A DNA stretch of 14,032 bases. It comes from CAZDYI01 sp964509765 (GTDB taxonomy: Bacteria > Pseudomonadota > Gammaproteobacteria > Tethybacterales > Tethybacteraceae). Below the pieces are notes generated by a model. It saw nothing but the letters and a program-made list of their open reading frames with translations. It had not been told where the DNA came from and searched no databases. The first letter of the stretch is position 1. The number at the start of each line of letters is the position of its first letter. Shown here in pieces: positions 6,788-13,600 of the stretch. The translations under genes and the position numbers were made by a program. The stretch is taken from contig CAZDYI010000109.1 of assembly GCA_964509765.1 (NCBI GenBank), forward strand, positions 1 through 14,032, in the 5' to 3' direction.

Positions 6788-7539
6788 TCAGATGAACACC
6801 GATCCGCCGCAGTTCTGCTCGATCGGGGGAGAGGAGTTTGCAGGCCTCCAGTACTGGACTTGGTTTGCGTACAGGTCTCCGTCCTTTCCGCCGGTTTCGT
6901 CCAGCTTCATGCACTCGGCGGTCTTCGGCCGGTTGGCGGGAAAGTTGTCGTAGTAGTTGAATGAGAAGTCGCCCGAGTTCGGCGATCCGTCGTCTATCTT
7001 GCGGTCCACCTCTGCGATGATGTTGCTCGGTATCCGCCCGCCCGTGTGTATCATCAGCCGGGGGGTTCCGTTGGAGGCTCCGCCCCGAATGGAGTAGTAG
7101 TTGTTGTCATGCCATATGGACATGATCCCCCCGTACGTGTTGATCAGCGAGTTGAACGCTTCCGGAAACTCGTCCTGGGTCTCGGTGCACTGGGGGCAGC
7201 GCAGGTAGCCGGCAGACGTCATGTGCTGGAAGGCTCGGGGAGAGTGATATGACAGCAGGATGCCGTCGCCGTCGCCCGCGGATGCCCCGGTGATGTATAT
7301 GTGCGCCTGGACGTAGTCGCCGGGCAGGGCGCCGAAGCGGTCGATGAACGAGAACCACGCCACCTTCAGCGAGTTCTGGCGGTCCGCAATTGCGCGGACC
7401 TTGGCGTTGTTGATGAGCTCCTGGCCCTTGAGGATGCCGCCGAGCAATAGCCCGATGATCACAAGGACGATCGCGATCTCCACGAGCGTGAAGCCGCGGC
7501 TTGTTAGGGTTTCAGACCCCCCCCCTTGATGCTGTTCAT
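6788..7539 (-). CDS. type IV pilin/pseudopilin, copy 4 (out of frame at poly-G)
   Basis: The pilin copy closest to the TPR gene, 47 bases after its stop and probably in the same transcript. The in-frame form would be 250 residues: leader MNSIKGGGSETLTSRG (16), mature FTLVEIAIVLVIIGLLLGG, LPGDYVQA, SAGDGDGI, CPQC, AECMK and EQNCGGSVFI. ATG 7539-7537 has GGGAG 9 bases upstream. Its 5' flank differs from copies 1-3. The tract is G9 here, and the ATG frame runs through CTG AAA CCC to TAA at the codon after; G10 is needed to reach the pilin frame, the opposite correction from the other three. Loops after CPQC (TETQDEFPEAFN) and before ECMK (FPANRPKT) are shorter than in the others. Conserved cysteines are kept. 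Confidence 0.85.
7517..7525 (-). repeat. poly-G tract (G9) in leader of pilin copy 4
   Basis: Nine G on the coding strand between ATCAA and TCTGAAACCCTAA. Because the leader before it is a different length, G10 (or G7) is the in-frame state here. Confidence 0.8.
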
Positions 7540-7586
7540 GGTCAGTGTCTCCCGATGAAGTCGTGTGGCTGCTGCCGGCCTGTGCG

Positions 7587-10577
7587 CTACGCGCCGCCGG
7601 CCTGAGTCCGCTCCCGCTGCTTCTTCTCCTCGAGCAGCTGGATCGTCTTGGCGTCCTGGCTCGCCTTGGCCGAGTCGCCGATCAGGTTGTAGGCGTTGTG
7701 CCGGGCCCTGTAGGCGTCGAGGTTCTCGGGCTCAAGCCTGATTACGGTCGACAGCTCGCTCACGGCGTCCTCGGGGCGGTTGAGCGATAGGTAAAGCAGC
7801 GACCTGCGCATGAACGGCTGGGTGAAGCTCGGGAAGTTCTCGGTGACGAAGTTGTAGTCCTCTATCGCCTCCTCGGCCAGGCCGAGCTTCTCCTTGATGC
7901 CGGCCCTGGTCATGATGATGTTGGTCAGGTCCTTGGTGGGCGGGTTGTGTGCGAGCGACTCGTCGAGGGCCTCGAGGGCCTCCTGGAACTGGCTTGCCAG
8001 GATGTAGGTGCTGGCAAGGCCCTGCCAGACCTGCCAGACGTTGTCCGGTTCCTCCGCCTCGAACGTCAGCGCCGCCTTGTAGTTGTCCTGCGCGTCGGCG
8101 ATGTTCCCGATCTGGGAGTGGAGGTAGCCCAGGTACGAATAGCCTGAGAACTTGCTGACCATCTCCTGCTCGATCAGGCTGGTCATCTCGGTGATCTCCG
8201 CGTTGACCCTGTCGATCTCGGCCTGCTCGATGATCACGTTCTCCGGGTTTTCCGCGGACGCCAGAACCTCCTGCTCGGGCTTGTAGGTCGCGCGCTCGAG
8301 CACCTCGTACACCTCGGCGAGCTTCGGCGAGTCGGGCTCGTATTGCTCCAGGAGCTCTCGGGCCTTGTCGAGCGGCGTGGTGTCTCCGGGGAGTATGTTG
8401 AAGATGTGCAGGTAGATGTCGGCGGCCTCCTGCCATCTCTGGTCCTTGGCGAGGACCTCGGCCTTGACGTCGAGAAGCCCGGTGTCCTCGGGATGCTCGC
8501 GCTCGGTGTCGGTGATTATCTCGATCGCCTCGGGGATGTCGCCGAACGCCGCGAGGGCCCGCGCCCTTGCTATCCGCAGGGTCAGGTCGGTGGGGTCTGT
8601 CGGCAGGGCGTTGCGGGACGCCTCGAGCGCAACCCTGGTGTCGCCGACCTTTAGAAGCTGCCTGATGTAAAGGTCGGTGACCTGCTTGTAGAGGCCGATG
8701 TCCTTGATGGTGTCGAACGCCGCGGCAAGCTCCTGGGTCGCGTCCGGATCGTCCGTTATGTACAGGATCTCGCCCTTGACCGTCTGGGCCAGCTCCCGGA
8801 AGTAGTCGACGTTGCGGAACTCCTCGGACTCGAGCGTTTCCTCGATGCCGTCGATGTCGTCGAGCGCTCCCTGAGGGTCGTCGAGCAGCGCCTTCATCCG
8901 CGCGAGCTTCACCGCGGCCTCGATGTTCTGGTCGTCGATCTCTATGGCCGTCTCGTAGAAGCCCAGCGCGGTCTCGTACCCGAGCGGCTCGCGGGCGAAC
9001 ACGTCGCCGAGGGCGATGTTCGACAGCGTGCCGTAGCCCGGGTTGTCAACCGAGTTGCGCCAAAGCGCCACCGCCTTGTCCTCCTCGCCCAGCCCCGAGA
9101 AGGTCTGGCCGACGTAGTAGTTGATCCCGGGGAAGAACTCCTCGGTCCCGCTGAGTGTGTTGAACTTGTTGAGGGCGACCTCCGGGTCACCGCTGAGAAG
9201 CTCGACGATGGCCGAGTTGAACACGGCGTGGATGTAGAAGTTGCGGACCGACAGCGCCTGCTCGAGGTCGGACCTGGCCTTGCCGTAGCGGCCGTTGAGC
9301 ATGGAGATCACCGCCCGGTTGTTCAGCGCCTGGGCGTGGTCGGGGTCCTCCTGGAGGGCCTCGTCGAGCAGCGCGGTGGCCTCCTCCCAGTGCTCGGCCC
9401 CGCGCAGCATGTTCGAGATGTTCCTGCTGACGAGAACGTCGGCGCTGCCGATCCCGGTGCGCAGGAAGGCTGACTCCGACTTCTGGAACTCGCCTATGAA
9501 CGTCAGGAGCAGCGCCTCGATGTAGGCGTTGAACGGCACGCTCTGGATCGCGGTGCTCTCGGAGACCGACTGGACCGCGGTGTCGTAGTCCTCGTCGAGG
9601 ATCGCGATGAAGGTCTTGATTGCGTACAGCATGAGGCCCAGGTCCGCGTCGAAGCCCTCGGCCGAGATCGCAGTGGGGACGACCACGCAGATGTCGAGCT
9701 TCAGGCTTGTGTCGAGGCCGAAGATCAAGAGGTCGCTGCCGCGCAGGTCGGCGGGGTAGAGGTCGAAGCCGGGCGAAAGCGTCGAGATGAACGGCTCGTC
9801 GGTCCGACAGAGGTTGACGATGAAGATCGAGACGAATTCCTGGTAGCGCTGGTAGGTCTCGCCTCCCTTGCGAAGCTCAGAGAACACCCTGATCGCCTGG
9901 TCGATGTCCTTGGTCGCGTCCTCGAACTCGTCGTCCTCGAGCAGCGCGCGGGCGACGAGGGCCGGCAGGTACTCCTCGCTGGTGACAAGCACCTCCGCCA
10001 TCTTGCCCTTGGTGGTGTTCAGGCGCGGCAGGTACGACATGGCGGACATGTACTGGATGTCGAGGTCGTCGCGCAACGGGGAGCTGTTGATCAGCTTGGC
10101 GTAGACGTTCCTGCCCCTCTCGTGGTCGCCCAGCCTCATGAGGAGCTGGCCCTGCTGGGCGAGCCGCTCCCAGTCCTCGGTCTCGATTGACAGGTAGCGG
10201 TCAAGTGCGGTCACGGCTGTGCTCAGGTCTCCTTCGGCCAAGGCGCTTTCGTATTCACTAAGAAGCCGTCCAGGTATCAGGGCGGTCCATATGAACCATA
10301 ACAAGGATGCCAGCACCGGCCCGCCGATGCCCACGCCCGCCCAAATAGCCAGCTTCTTCGGCGACAGGCTCCTGACTCGGGTGACGAAGCCCTCGCCGCT
10401 GTCCTCCTTCTTGCCGATGACCTGCTCGAGCTCGTAGCGCGCCCCGTCGAGCTCGCGCATCTCCGTGGCGCGGGCGAGGTTGCGCGCCGCCTTGAGCCGG
10501 TCCATGGCCCCCATGCCGGCATCGCCGTCCCCCTCGCCTTGCGGGCTTTCGCCTGCTCCCACCTGTGGGGCATTCAT
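7587..10577 (-). CDS. large membrane-anchored TPR protein, unknown function
   Basis: A 996-residue protein. Residues 1-75 are hydrophilic and likely cytoplasmic, 76-101 form one transmembrane segment (LAIWAGVGIGG...LLWFIWTALI), and the rest is a long helical-repeat region probably in the periplasm. Repeats of TPR type are clear, for example EEATALLDEALQEDPDHAQALNNRAVI, FQEALEALDESLAHNP and EDAVSELSTVIRLEPENLDAYRARHNAYN. No enzyme motif is seen. ATG 10577 is chosen by frame opening; no Shine-Dalgarno precedes it (CTTCTTTTCTA). It is followed at 47 bases by four pilin genes on the same strand, so a role in pilin assembly, stability or export is plausible but inferred. It is not a short PilF/PilW-type pilotin, which has about six TPRs. 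TPR call is firm, role unknown. Confidence 0.85.
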   Translation of the reverse strand: MNAPQVGAGESPQGEGDGDAGMGAMDRLKAARNLARATEMRELDGARYELEQVIGKKEDSGEGFVTRVRSLSPKKLAIWAGVGIGGPVLASLLWFIWTALIPGRLLSEYESALAEGDLSTAVTALDRYLSIETEDWERLAQQGQLLMRLGDHERGRNVYAKLINSSPLRDDLDIQYMSAMSYLPRLNTTKGKMAEVLVTSEEYLPALVARALLEDDEFEDATKDIDQAIRVFSELRKGGETYQRYQEFVSIFIVNLCRTDEPFISTLSPGFDLYPADLRGSDLLIFGLDTSLKLDICVVVPTAISAEGFDADLGLMLYAIKTFIAILDEDYDTAVQSVSESTAIQSVPFNAYIEALLLTFIGEFQKSESAFLRTGIGSADVLVSRNISNMLRGAEHWEEATALLDEALQEDPDHAQALNNRAVISMLNGRYGKARSDLEQALSVRNFYIHAVFNSAIVELLSGDPEVALNKFNTLSGTEEFFPGINYYVGQTFSGLGEEDKAVALWRNSVDNPGYGTLSNIALGDVFAREPLGYETALGFYETAIEIDDQNIEAAVKLARMKALLDDPQGALDDIDGIEETLESEEFRNVDYFRELAQTVKGEILYITDDPDATQELAAAFDTIKDIGLYKQVTDLYIRQLLKVGDTRVALEASRNALPTDPTDLTLRIARARALAAFGDIPEAIEIITDTEREHPEDTGLLDVKAEVLAKDQRWQEAADIYLHIFNILPGDTTPLDKARELLEQYEPDSPKLAEVYEVLERATYKPEQEVLASAENPENVIIEQAEIDRVNAEITEMTSLIEQEMVSKFSGYSYLGYLHSQIGNIADAQDNYKAALTFEAEEPDNVWQVWQGLASTYILASQFQEALEALDESLAHNPPTKDLTNIIMTRAGIKEKLGLAEEAIEDYNFVTENFPSFTQPFMRRSLLYLSLNRPEDAVSELSTVIRLEPENLDAYRARHNAYNLIGDSAKASQDAKTIQLLEEKKQRERTQAGGA

Positions 10578-10615
10578 TAGAAAAGAAGGAGGGCGCCCAG
10601 GTCTGTGCCGGCGCT

Positions 10616-10638
10616 TGAGGGGTCCATCCAGCCCCTCA
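10616..10638. terminator. 7-bp hairpin between glcF-like gene and TPR gene
   Basis: TGAGGGG and CCCCTCA (10616-10622 and 10632-10638) pair perfectly around a 9-base loop. On the plus strand it is followed by TTTTATA, the form of a rho-independent terminator, but the genes here lie on the minus strand, where it is followed by AGCGCC. It may stop antisense transcription or act as an RNA element after the glcF-like stop. On the minus strand TATAAA (10645-10640) overlaps the glcF-like stop and could be a -10 for the TPR gene, though no -35 is evident. Confidence 0.4.
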
Positions 10639-10640
10639 TT

Positions 10641-11897
10641 TTATACCCTAGCCTCCTCCGCGCCGGATCCGCTTCCCGAGGCCGCAGCGGCGACCACGTC
10701 CAGCCAGTGGTTTACCGGCATCCGCAGCGCGCGGCGCATGTGCAGGGCGCAGCCGATGTTGGCGGTGACCGCCTCCGCCGCGGCGGTGGCCTCTACGCTC
10801 CTGCGCATCCTGTCTGCGAGGCGCCCTGCGATCTCCGGCTGGAAGATCGAGTAGGTGCCGGCCGAGCCGCAGCAGTTCGGCGGTCCCTCGGGCTCGAGCA
10901 CGTCGAAGCCGGCCCTGCGGAGGATCTCGGCGAAGGCGCCGGGCGACCGGAGTCCGTTCCTAAGAGTGCAGGGAACATGCGCGGCCACCTTGCGCCCCTC
11001 GCCGATCCCGCCGAGCGCTTCCCCGTCGAGGCGCTCGAGCAGGAACGACGCCGGGTCCTCGGTCCTGTCCGCGACCTCCCGCGCGTCGGCCGCGAGGGGA
11101 TCGCCTTCGCTGAGGACCGACCGGTACTCCCTGGCGAAAGAGCCGCAACCGCTCGCGGCGACGAGCACAGCCTCCGCGCCCCCGTCTATCTCCGCCTTGC
11201 ACTCGCGCACCGTCCGCCGCACGTCCGCGAGCGCCGCCTTGTGGCGGCCGCCGTGCATGCGCAGCGCCCCGCAGCAGGGGGTTTTCAGGAACGCCGCGTC
11301 GTACCCTGCGAGGTCGAGCAGCGCGGCGAGCGCGCTGTTGCTCTCCGGCATCAGCCCGGCCTGGGCGCAGCCGGCGAGGACCGCGACCTTGCGCCCGTGC
11401 CTCGGGACCGGCGGCCGGAGATCGCCTGCCGGCGACTTCGCGAGCGCGCGCCTGAGCCTGCGCGGGGCGAGCGGGCCGGCCGTGCGGACGGCGCCGCGGG
11501 CAACCCTGCACGCGATCCTGCTGCGGGCCGACTCGACAAGGGCGAACCTGCCGAGGCGCCGCGGGATGCCCTGCGGGCTGAGCTTCGCCGCGACCTCCCT
11601 TCCCGCGTGCGCGATCCTGGAGTAGCCCACGCCCGAGGGACAGGCCGGCTCGCAGGAGCGGCAGGTCAGGCACCGGTCGAGGTGGAGCTGCGCGGCCTTG
11701 GCGTTGGAGCCGTCCTCGAGCATCCGCTTGACGAGGTAGATCCGCCCGCGCGGGCTGTCGAGCTCGTTGCGGTCGAGGGCGTAGGTCGGGCACGCCGCGG
11801 TGCAGAAACCGCAGTGGACGCACTTCTCTATCTCGCCCGCCGCGGCCCTCGCAAGCTCCCCGCCGGCCCCCGGGACCTTGCCGACGGTGATGTCCAT
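10641..11897 (-). CDS. glcF: GlcF-type iron-sulfur subunit (glycolate/lactate oxidase family)
   Basis: A 418-residue protein close in length to E. coli GlcF (407). Two [4Fe-4S] ferredoxin motifs: CVHCGFCTAAC (Cys 26, 29, 32, 36) and CLTCRSCEPAC (Cys 76, 79, 82, 86). Two cysteine-rich CCG domains follow: TPCCGALRMHGG (208-210) and NCCGSAG (342-344). This order is that of GlcF, which passes electrons from the flavin subunits GlcD/GlcE of membrane-associated glycolate dehydrogenase to quinone. GlcD and GlcE are not in the window and would have to be encoded elsewhere or upstream partners differ. ATG 11897 is chosen because MDITVGKV leads directly to the first cluster; the frame is open far upstream, but that part is antisense to apt. 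It is divergent from apt with 45 bases between them. LutA/GlpC-like roles are less likely given the motif set. Confidence 0.87.
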   Translation of the reverse strand: MDITVGKVPGAGGELARAAAGEIEKCVHCGFCTAACPTYALDRNELDSPRGRIYLVKRMLEDGSNAKAAQLHLDRCLTCRSCEPACPSGVGYSRIAHAGREVAAKLSPQGIPRRLGRFALVESARSRIACRVARGAVRTAGPLAPRRLRRALAKSPAGDLRPPVPRHGRKVAVLAGCAQAGLMPESNSALAALLDLAGYDAAFLKTPCCGALRMHGGRHKAALADVRRTVRECKAEIDGGAEAVLVAASGCGSFAREYRSVLSEGDPLAADAREVADRTEDPASFLLERLDGEALGGIGEGRKVAAHVPCTLRNGLRSPGAFAEILRRAGFDVLEPEGPPNCCGSAGTYSIFQPEIAGRLADRMRRSVEATAAAEAVTANIGCALHMRRALRMPVNHWLDVVAAAASGSGSGAEEARV

Positions 11898-11942
11898 GCG
11901 TGATATTCTTGCACAGGGGCGGCGGTTACAATCCCATGTCCC
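11898..11942. promoter_or_regulatory. 45-bp divergent spacer between glcF-like gene and apt
   Basis: The two start codons face outward over 45 bases, so promoters must be compact or overlapping. For apt, TACAAT (11927-11932) lies 10 bases before the ATG and is a fair -10, implying a very short leader. For the glcF-like gene, TTGTAA, 17 bases, then GAATAT is a weak pair. Both are predictions from sequence only. Confidence 0.4.
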
Positions 11943-12491
11943 ATGGCTCAGGGCGCAAGTCGGCAACTGGACCCAGAGCAGCTCCGCGGCCTGATGCGGA
12001 GCGTGCCGGACTTCCCGGTGCAGGGCATCACGTTCCGCGACATAACGACCCTGATCGGCGACCCGGAAGGGCTGGGCTCGGTGGTTTCGCTGATGGCGGA
12101 GATGGCCCCGGCCGACTACAGCCACATCGCGAGCGTCGAGGCCCGCGGCTTCATCATCGGCGGCGCGCTTGCCGACCGGCTCGGCAAGGCCTTCGTCCCG
12201 GTTCGCAAGAAGGGCAAGCTCCCGGCGGAGACGGTCGCGCGGGAGTACGACCTCGAGTACGGCAAGGGCGTGCTCGAGATCCACAGGGACGCGGTCGGCA
12301 AGGGCGACCGGGTCTGGGTGGTCGACGACCTCCTCGCCACCGGCGGCTCGCTCGCCGCCGCGTGTTCGCTGATCGAGAACATCGGCGGCGTCGTCGCCGG
12401 CGTCGGGGTGATCATCGAGCTCGAGGGCCTCGACGGCTGGTCGGCCCTGCCGGGCCGCGAGGGCCGCTCGCTGTTCAAGATGGACGCCTAG
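11943..12491 (+). CDS. apt: adenine phosphoribosyltransferase
   Basis: Cytoplasmic purine-salvage enzyme: adenine + PRPP to AMP + PPi. It has 182 residues against 183 in E. coli. The N-terminal signature VPDFPVQGITFRDITTLIGD spans about 21-40, ASVEARGFIIGG about 63-74, and the PRPP-binding loop VVDDLLATGGS about 126-136. ATG 11943 is the first start in frame after the divergent spacer and agrees with family length. No strong Shine-Dalgarno is seen, consistent with a short leader. The stop TAG (12489-12491) is interlocked with the stop of the convergent AraC-family gene in a single CTAG. Assignment is secure. Confidence 0.97.
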   Translation: MAQGASRQLDPEQLRGLMRSVPDFPVQGITFRDITTLIGDPEGLGSVVSLMAEMAPADYSHIASVEARGFIIGGALADRLGKAFVPVRKKGKLPAETVAREYDLEYGKGVLEIHRDAVGKGDRVWVVDDLLATGGSLAAACSLIENIGGVVAGVGVIIELEGLDGWSALPGREGRSLFKMDA

Positions 12492-13405
12492 CGGGGGCCG
12501 CCCCCGCGCCGCGGCTGCCCCGCTGGCTGTATCAGGTCCCTCGTCCGCAGCCTTCTGTAGGCAAGCGGCGTCATGCCGTGTTGCCTGTTGAACAGCTGGT
12601 AGAAGTGGGCCATGTTCTCGAAGCCGCACTCGAGGGCGATCTGGCCGATTGAGCGGTCCGAGTGCGAAAGCCGCCTCGCGGCGTAGTCCATCCTCACCCT
12701 GTTGACGTAGGCCGTCGGCGAGCAGCCCAGAAAGCGCCTAGCGGACCTGCAGACGTGCTCGTGCCCGCGCATCGAGGCTTCGACGAATCCCGCCGCCCCC
12801 CTGCTGAACACCTCGGGCTCGAGCGTCCTTTCGCAGGCCTGGCGCAGCCACTCTGGCATGTCGGCGCGGGAGGGCGCGCGGCCCTCCGTCAGCAGCGAGA
12901 AGACCGTGAGCAGGAACTGGTCGAGGGCCAGGACGTCGCCGCGGTCGTCCTCGAGCCGACCCGCCCGCCTCTCGACGTCCGCAAGGACCGCCTCCCCGAG
13001 CGCGCGCTCGTCCGGCAGGTCGCCGCCGGCCCAGAAGAAGCGCCCGCCGAGCTGGCTGCCGTAGCGCCCAAGGTAAGCGCCGGCCGCCTCGGCCGGAAAG
13101 GCCAGGTTGACGATGTGGCAGGGCGCCTCTCCGACCGACCTGAAGCCGTGCAGGTCGGGCGGCCGGATGAAGACCATGTCGCCCTTCCGAAGCCTTCGGG
13201 CGCGCCCGTTGACGTAGTGCATGCAGCCGCCCTGCGTTATCCAGAACGCCTCGAAGTAGTCGTGTTCGTGCAGCATGCCGGGCGGCTCGGCGGGCAGGAC
13301 CGAGCTCGCTATGTGGAACGCCTCGCCCTTCGCGAGGTAGTACTTCAGGTGGAAGGTGCGGACCTCCACCGCGCCCAGGTCGGGGTGCGTGCCGGCGGAA
13401 GTCAC
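12488..13405 (-). CDS. AraC-family transcriptional regulator with cupin sensor domain
   Basis: A 305-residue regulator. Residues about 20-100 form a cupin-like sensor domain (HEHDYFEAFWITQGG, then the MVFIRPPDLHGF segment). The C-terminal third carries two AraC helix-turn-helix motifs: the first around HEHVCRSARRFLGCSPTAYV, the second SIGQIALECGFENMAHFYQL from about residue 252, followed by the usual FNRQHGMTPLAYRR. The sensor resembles those of ChbR-like sugar or small-molecule regulators. The ligand cannot be told. GTG 13405 is the start, since no ATG is near and the preceding sequence is intergenic. It is divergent from a PhyH-family oxygenase gene across 195 bases, so regulation of that gene and of itself is the natural inference. 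Confidence 0.93.
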   Translation of the reverse strand: MTSAGTHPDLGAVEVRTFHLKYYLAKGEAFHIASSVLPAEPPGMLHEHDYFEAFWITQGGCMHYVNGRARRLRKGDMVFIRPPDLHGFRSVGEAPCHIVNLAFPAEAAGAYLGRYGSQLGGRFFWAGGDLPDERALGEAVLADVERRAGRLEDDRGDVLALDQFLLTVFSLLTEGRAPSRADMPEWLRQACERTLEPEVFSRGAAGFVEASMRGHEHVCRSARRFLGCSPTAYVNRVRMDYAARRLSHSDRSIGQIALECGFENMAHFYQLFNRQHGMTPLAYRRLRTRDLIQPAGQPRRGGGPR

Positions 13406-13600
13406 GCTACGTCAAGACTGCCGCATTGGCTGCCGGCAGTGCCCTCTCGTTTGTAGCGCAAGGAAGCGTCAGCATTCTTTGGTCGGCGGACCTCCGGCGA
13501 CGGAAAATTGCCCGCATGCCGAAAAAGTCAATTCAGCATAATAACATGTCAATCCCGATGACGAAATCCGGGGGTGTCCTGGCATAACATTCCCGTGTCC
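13406..13600. promoter_or_regulatory. divergent regulatory spacer between araC-type gene and phyH-type gene
   Basis: A 195-base spacer with a markedly AT-richer part at about 13500-13570 in an otherwise GC-rich window. GTCAAT occurs twice in the same direction at 13527-13532 and 13548-13553, exactly 21 bases apart, followed by a partly shared context (nCnG). Two direct half-sites two helical turns apart is the usual layout for AraC-family operators. CATAAT (about 13537-13542) and TAACAT (13585-13590) are possible -10 boxes toward the oxygenase gene. CTGCCGGCAG near 13430 is a separate 10-base palindrome. Confidence 0.5.

Larger units (their letters stand above)
3934..7539 (-). repeat. tandem array of four paralogous pilin gene units
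   Basis: Four direct repeats of a roughly 950-base unit, with stop codons at 3934, 4876, 5829 and 6788 (offsets 942, 953 and 959). Each unit is one pilin gene plus about 170-190 bases of spacer. The first 30-40 codons after the leader and the block coding for IPSNIIAEVDRKIDDGSPNSGDF are almost identical at the DNA level between units. This points to recent duplication or continuing gene conversion. The copy next to the TPR gene (copy 4) is the most different and lacks the upstream block shared by copies 1-3, so it may be the founding copy. Confidence 0.9.

Noticed and set aside
3934..7539. CRISPR or insertion-sequence origin for the repeats
   Set aside because: The repeat unit is about 950 bases and is itself a pilin gene; no short regular repeats, transposase or terminal inverted repeats were seen.
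10605..11903. Long plus-strand open frame opposite the GlcF-type gene
   Set aside because: Antisense shadow; the minus strand holds all expected Fe-S and CCG motifs.
11898..12629. N-terminal extension of the GlcF-type gene by about 240 codons
   Set aside because: The extension is antisense to apt, a well-supported gene, and the family starts close to the first cysteine cluster.
13581..13600. Sigma-54 type promoter before the PhyH gene (TGGCAT...)
   Set aside because: The GG element is present but no GC at the -12 position with correct spacing.
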